Assembly: GCA_030616475.1 (NCBI GenBank)
Contig: JAUWXF010000012.1
Coordinates: forward strand, 1-44,406
Origin: Desulfobacterales bacterium
GTDB lineage: Bacteria; Desulfobacterota; Desulfobacteria; Desulfobacterales; C00003060
DNA: 44,406 nucleotides
Direction of reading: 5' to 3'
How positions within the stretch are numbered: position 1 is the stretch's first letter; every line of letters begins with the position of its first letter. Positions 42,440 to 44,406 of the stretch are shown piece by piece. The notes under the pieces were generated by a model. That model did no database searches, was not told the origin of the DNA, and saw nothing but the letters and a program-made list of their open reading frames with translations. A program made the translations under genes and the position numbers.

Positions 42440-44263
42440 TCACCGGGATTTGATTTTTAGAACCTTGATCTCCCTTTCCATCAAGAAATCACATATTTTC
42501 GGGTGAAGCGGTGGCCGGGTCAACAAGGTTCTTCCTTGATCGGGATGGCAGGCCAAAACGCCCGGAATGGTAAGGGAAACGGTCTTAAACACATTTCGGT
42601 TTGCGGCAAAAAAGACCGGGTCCTGAGCAAATGGAATTCCGATTGTCCTCAAGATATTCCCAGCAATGGTCAGGGCTTTATCCTCAGGTTTGATTGACAC
42701 TACTTTCAGCCCTCCTGCCTCAATCGCCGATTTTGCGTCACCGTAAAAGGTTCCGAAATCGACCACTACATCCAGAGCATTTTCCCCATGGATGATATTG
42801 GTGGTTGTTTCAACCTGAACCCCGGCGTAATCAAAGGAAAAGGGAACGCGAGGCTCATACGAATACCCCATTGCTCTGACAAATCCGGACACAAAGGCCT
42901 CCTGACCTGATGCGTCTATGGTCAACATCGGGTACTCTTCCGGCGCATTTTCCCTTAAAATCCCCCCCATCCCCCCTGGCCCAGACTGGGTTTTTCTCTG
43001 CGGGGCATTCTCCGGCTTCTGTCGCGCCAGGGCGGGCCCTTCACTAAAGGGGCGCGAGGGGGGATTTTTCCCTTTAAAAAAGGGGGGAGAGATCAAATTG
43101 TTTTCCCTCTCCCCCTCGGCCACTATGTCTACAACCTGGATATTTTCCTTGGCCAGATATTCTACGACCGGAGCTGACGTGTGCTCCTGGGGATTTTCTA
43201 TCAATGTAATACAGTGATATACTGGCGGAATCCCCTCATTGTAGTCTTGAGAGAGGATCCAGTCGCCACGGAGGGTGACCCGGATTCCATCATTTAGCTC
43301 GGGAAGGTCAAGGATCTTCTTGACTTTTCCGCCTGATATCGCACGAAAGACCTTGTCCAGCGCCCTTGCTGCCGGCTTCTCCGGATCTATCCGGATGATG
43401 ATAAGGGTATCCCAGAAGGAACGTATTGCCTTTTCCAAGTCCTCCGAAAGTCCTTTCCGCAACTCCAGAATCAGATGTCGTCCGTCCGCCGGTTCTATGA
43501 CGGGAAAGGCCGTAAGGTCCAGGGCAAGATCCTCCCGGTCCTTTCCCGGAAAGTAACATTGACCAGAAGCCAACAACTTGCCGCCTATCCCGGCTATGGT
43601 TTTTGAGACCACTTGCTGCCACCACGGAATACCCCGCTTGGATGGTGACGGCTCTGCCGCTGATGGGATTGAGGGCTTCGTGGGTGTGCCCACCGTGCGA
43701 GTGGGCGCTTTGTCAGGCACCTCAGAGATGCGGATGGCTTGGCCGGGATAGATCCGGTTCATATTCTTGATGCCCGGATTGAGTCGTTTAAAGGTCTGAA
43801 AATAGTCTTCAGGAATGTGATCCCATGGCATGCCAAGGTGCGCTGCGACGATCTTTGACACACAATCACCCGAACGCACCTTATAAGTGCTGTAAAGGAC
43901 ATCCGGTATGATCGGAATGGTTAAGTAGCGGGGACCTGCATCAGGCAGGCGTTCTCTGCCCTTCGTCTGTTTTAAGGGGATCAGGATTTCCTGGCCGGGA
44001 TAGATCTTGTTAGGATTCTTTATGTGGGGATTGAAGCGTTTCAGGATGGAAACAAATCTCGGAAAGTCATTTTCTGCAATAGCTCCCTTCCGACGCAGTA
44101 ACTGCCAAACGTAGTCACCTTCTTGAACGGTGTATGAGTCGCACACAATATCCCAACTGCCGTACCTTTCTATCGTATAAATCTTATATGGCCTTGCCCC
44201 CCACACAGGCCCAACAGACCACAAGAGTACTATAGCAATCAAGATAATGTTCTTAGGGTGCAT
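42440..44263 (-). CDS. LysM-domain protein interrupted by nested repeats
   Basis: 607 residues from the ATG at 44263 (signal peptide MHPKNIILIAIVLLWSVGPV..., with upstream codons rejected as repeat sequence). Two LysM domains (YTVQEGDYVWQLLRRKG...IYPGQEILIPL and YKVRSGDCVSKIVAAHLG...IYPGQAIRI), then about 400 residues with no recognised family. Around 43085-42950 the frame passes through a C/G-rich repeat with a U unit in it, coding low-complexity sequence (PPSRPFSEGPALARQK and similar), while the flanking segments look like ordinary protein. Periplasmic, probably envelope or pilus related from location; function unknown. Confidence 0.72.
   Translation of the reverse strand: MHPKNIILIAIVLLWSVGPVWGARPYKIYTIERYGSWDIVCDSYTVQEGDYVWQLLRRKGAIAENDFPRFVSILKRFNPHIKNPNKIYPGQEILIPLKQTKGRERLPDAGPRYLTIPIIPDVLYSTYKVRSGDCVSKIVAAHLGMPWDHIPEDYFQTFKRLNPGIKNMNRIYPGQAIRISEVPDKAPTRTVGTPTKPSIPSAAEPSPSKRGIPWWQQVVSKTIAGIGGKLLASGQCYFPGKDREDLALDLTAFPVIEPADGRHLILELRKGLSEDLEKAIRSFWDTLIIIRIDPEKPAARALDKVFRAISGGKVKKILDLPELNDGIRVTLRGDWILSQDYNEGIPPVYHCITLIENPQEHTSAPVVEYLAKENIQVVDIVAEGERENNLISPPFFKGKNPPSRPFSEGPALARQKPENAPQRKTQSGPGGMGGILRENAPEEYPMLTIDASGQEAFVSGFVRAMGYSYEPRVPFSFDYAGVQVETTTNIIHGENALDVVVDFGTFYGDAKSAIEAGGLKVVSIKPEDKALTIAGNILRTIGIPFAQDPVFFAANRNVFKTVSLTIPGVLACHPDQGRTLLTRPPLHPKICDFLMEREIKVLKIKSR
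42950..43085. repeat. C/G-rich repeat with U unit 5 nested in it, inside a coding region
   Basis: Outer part: CCCTTAAAATCCCCCCCATCCCCCC and, after the U unit, AAAGGGGCGCGAGGGGGGATTT and CCCTTTAAAAAAGGGGGG, the same class as the MITE interior at 42.3 kb. U unit 5: left arm CCCTGGCCCAGACTGGG (42974-42990), core 42991-43020, right arm GTCGCGCCAGGGCGGGC (43021-43037). The reading frame stays open throughout. Confidence 0.88.
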
Positions 44264-44406
44264 ACTCCGCCTGCCATTTACGCTTATACCTTGAACGGTC
44301 ACAAGTTGCGCTTTTTGGGCGTGCTCGAAGTCAGGGCTTGGCCCTGGTTGGCGTGTTGTTGATTGTCGATTTCCTTTATTCAATCATCAATCATCAATCA
44401 TCAATC
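44264..44406. repeat. Heptamer repeats at window end
   Basis: A CAGGGCTTGGCCCTG palindrome (about 44331-44345) is followed by GTTGTTGATTGTCGATTTCC and CAATCATCAATCATCAATC arms (44352-44406), the same pattern as at 30.25 kb. The array continues beyond the window. Confidence 0.8.

Overview
The window looks like chromosomal DNA of a sulfate-reducing deltaproteobacterium (Desulfobacterota), probably near the Desulfobacterales. The evidence is an AhbD-type radical SAM heme synthase beside hemB (the siroheme-dependent heme route), a sulfide-type Thi4 thiazole synthase, an ETF:quinone oxidoreductase, a DVU0524-like gene paired with flgM, and a pilMNOPQ operon. The lineage is an inference from gene content. 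No phage, plasmid or transposase gene was found.

Layout. 149-2707 (-): ahbD, a four-helix-bundle (S23-type) gene and hemB. 3130-4887 (-): a ClpX-like AAA+ unfoldase. 5203-7944: tRNA-Arg(CCG), a CCA-adding enzyme whose 3' end is antisense to that tRNA, and a KptA/Tpt1-like gene. 8352-9112 (-): flgM and its DVU0524-type partner behind a FliA-like promoter. 9389-12184 (+): a small Cys-rich protein and a PilB-type ATPase with a C-terminal cyclic-nucleotide-binding domain. 12198-16077 (-): rpsF-rpsR-DUF2232-rplI-dnaB. 16512-18862 (+): thi4 and a DUF362 ferredoxin-like protein. 19039-31141 (-): tRNA-Gly(CCC)-rimP-nusA-infB-DUF503-rbfA-truB-rpsO-pnp-M16 peptidase-dut. 31860-33533 (+): ETF-QO. 34470-41380 (+): a small Xre regulator, pilMNOPQ and a TsaP-like LysM protein behind a sigma-54-type promoter. 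41463-44263 (-): a PilF-like TPR lipoprotein and a LysM protein.

The genes are mostly housekeeping; the spaces between them are not. Nearly every gap holds layered repeats: (i) imperfect tandem repeats of 7-10 bp units, often as inverted pairs, frequently beginning at the stop codon of the preceding gene; (ii) four E elements, 149-235 bp, touching gene ends; (iii) about 200 bp F elements, one carrying a truncated S23 gene; (iv) two MITE-like elements with 12-13 bp perfect inverted ends; (v) two hairpin families in which constant arms enclose a core of fixed length.

The most striking family is the U unit. A 17-bp left arm (CCCTGGCCCAGACCGGG) and a 17-bp right arm (GTCGCGCCAGGGCGGGC) enclose a core of exactly 30 bp. 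There are seven cores at five loci. Four cores are unrelated to one another, two copies are identical, and a seventh core is a close relative of those two. At one locus three cores form a CRISPR-like mini-array. A second family, P, holds 40-bp cores. Both sit inside other repeats, and one U copy lies in frame inside a protein gene. No cas gene, recombinase or reverse transcriptase is in the window, so the machinery and function are unknown.
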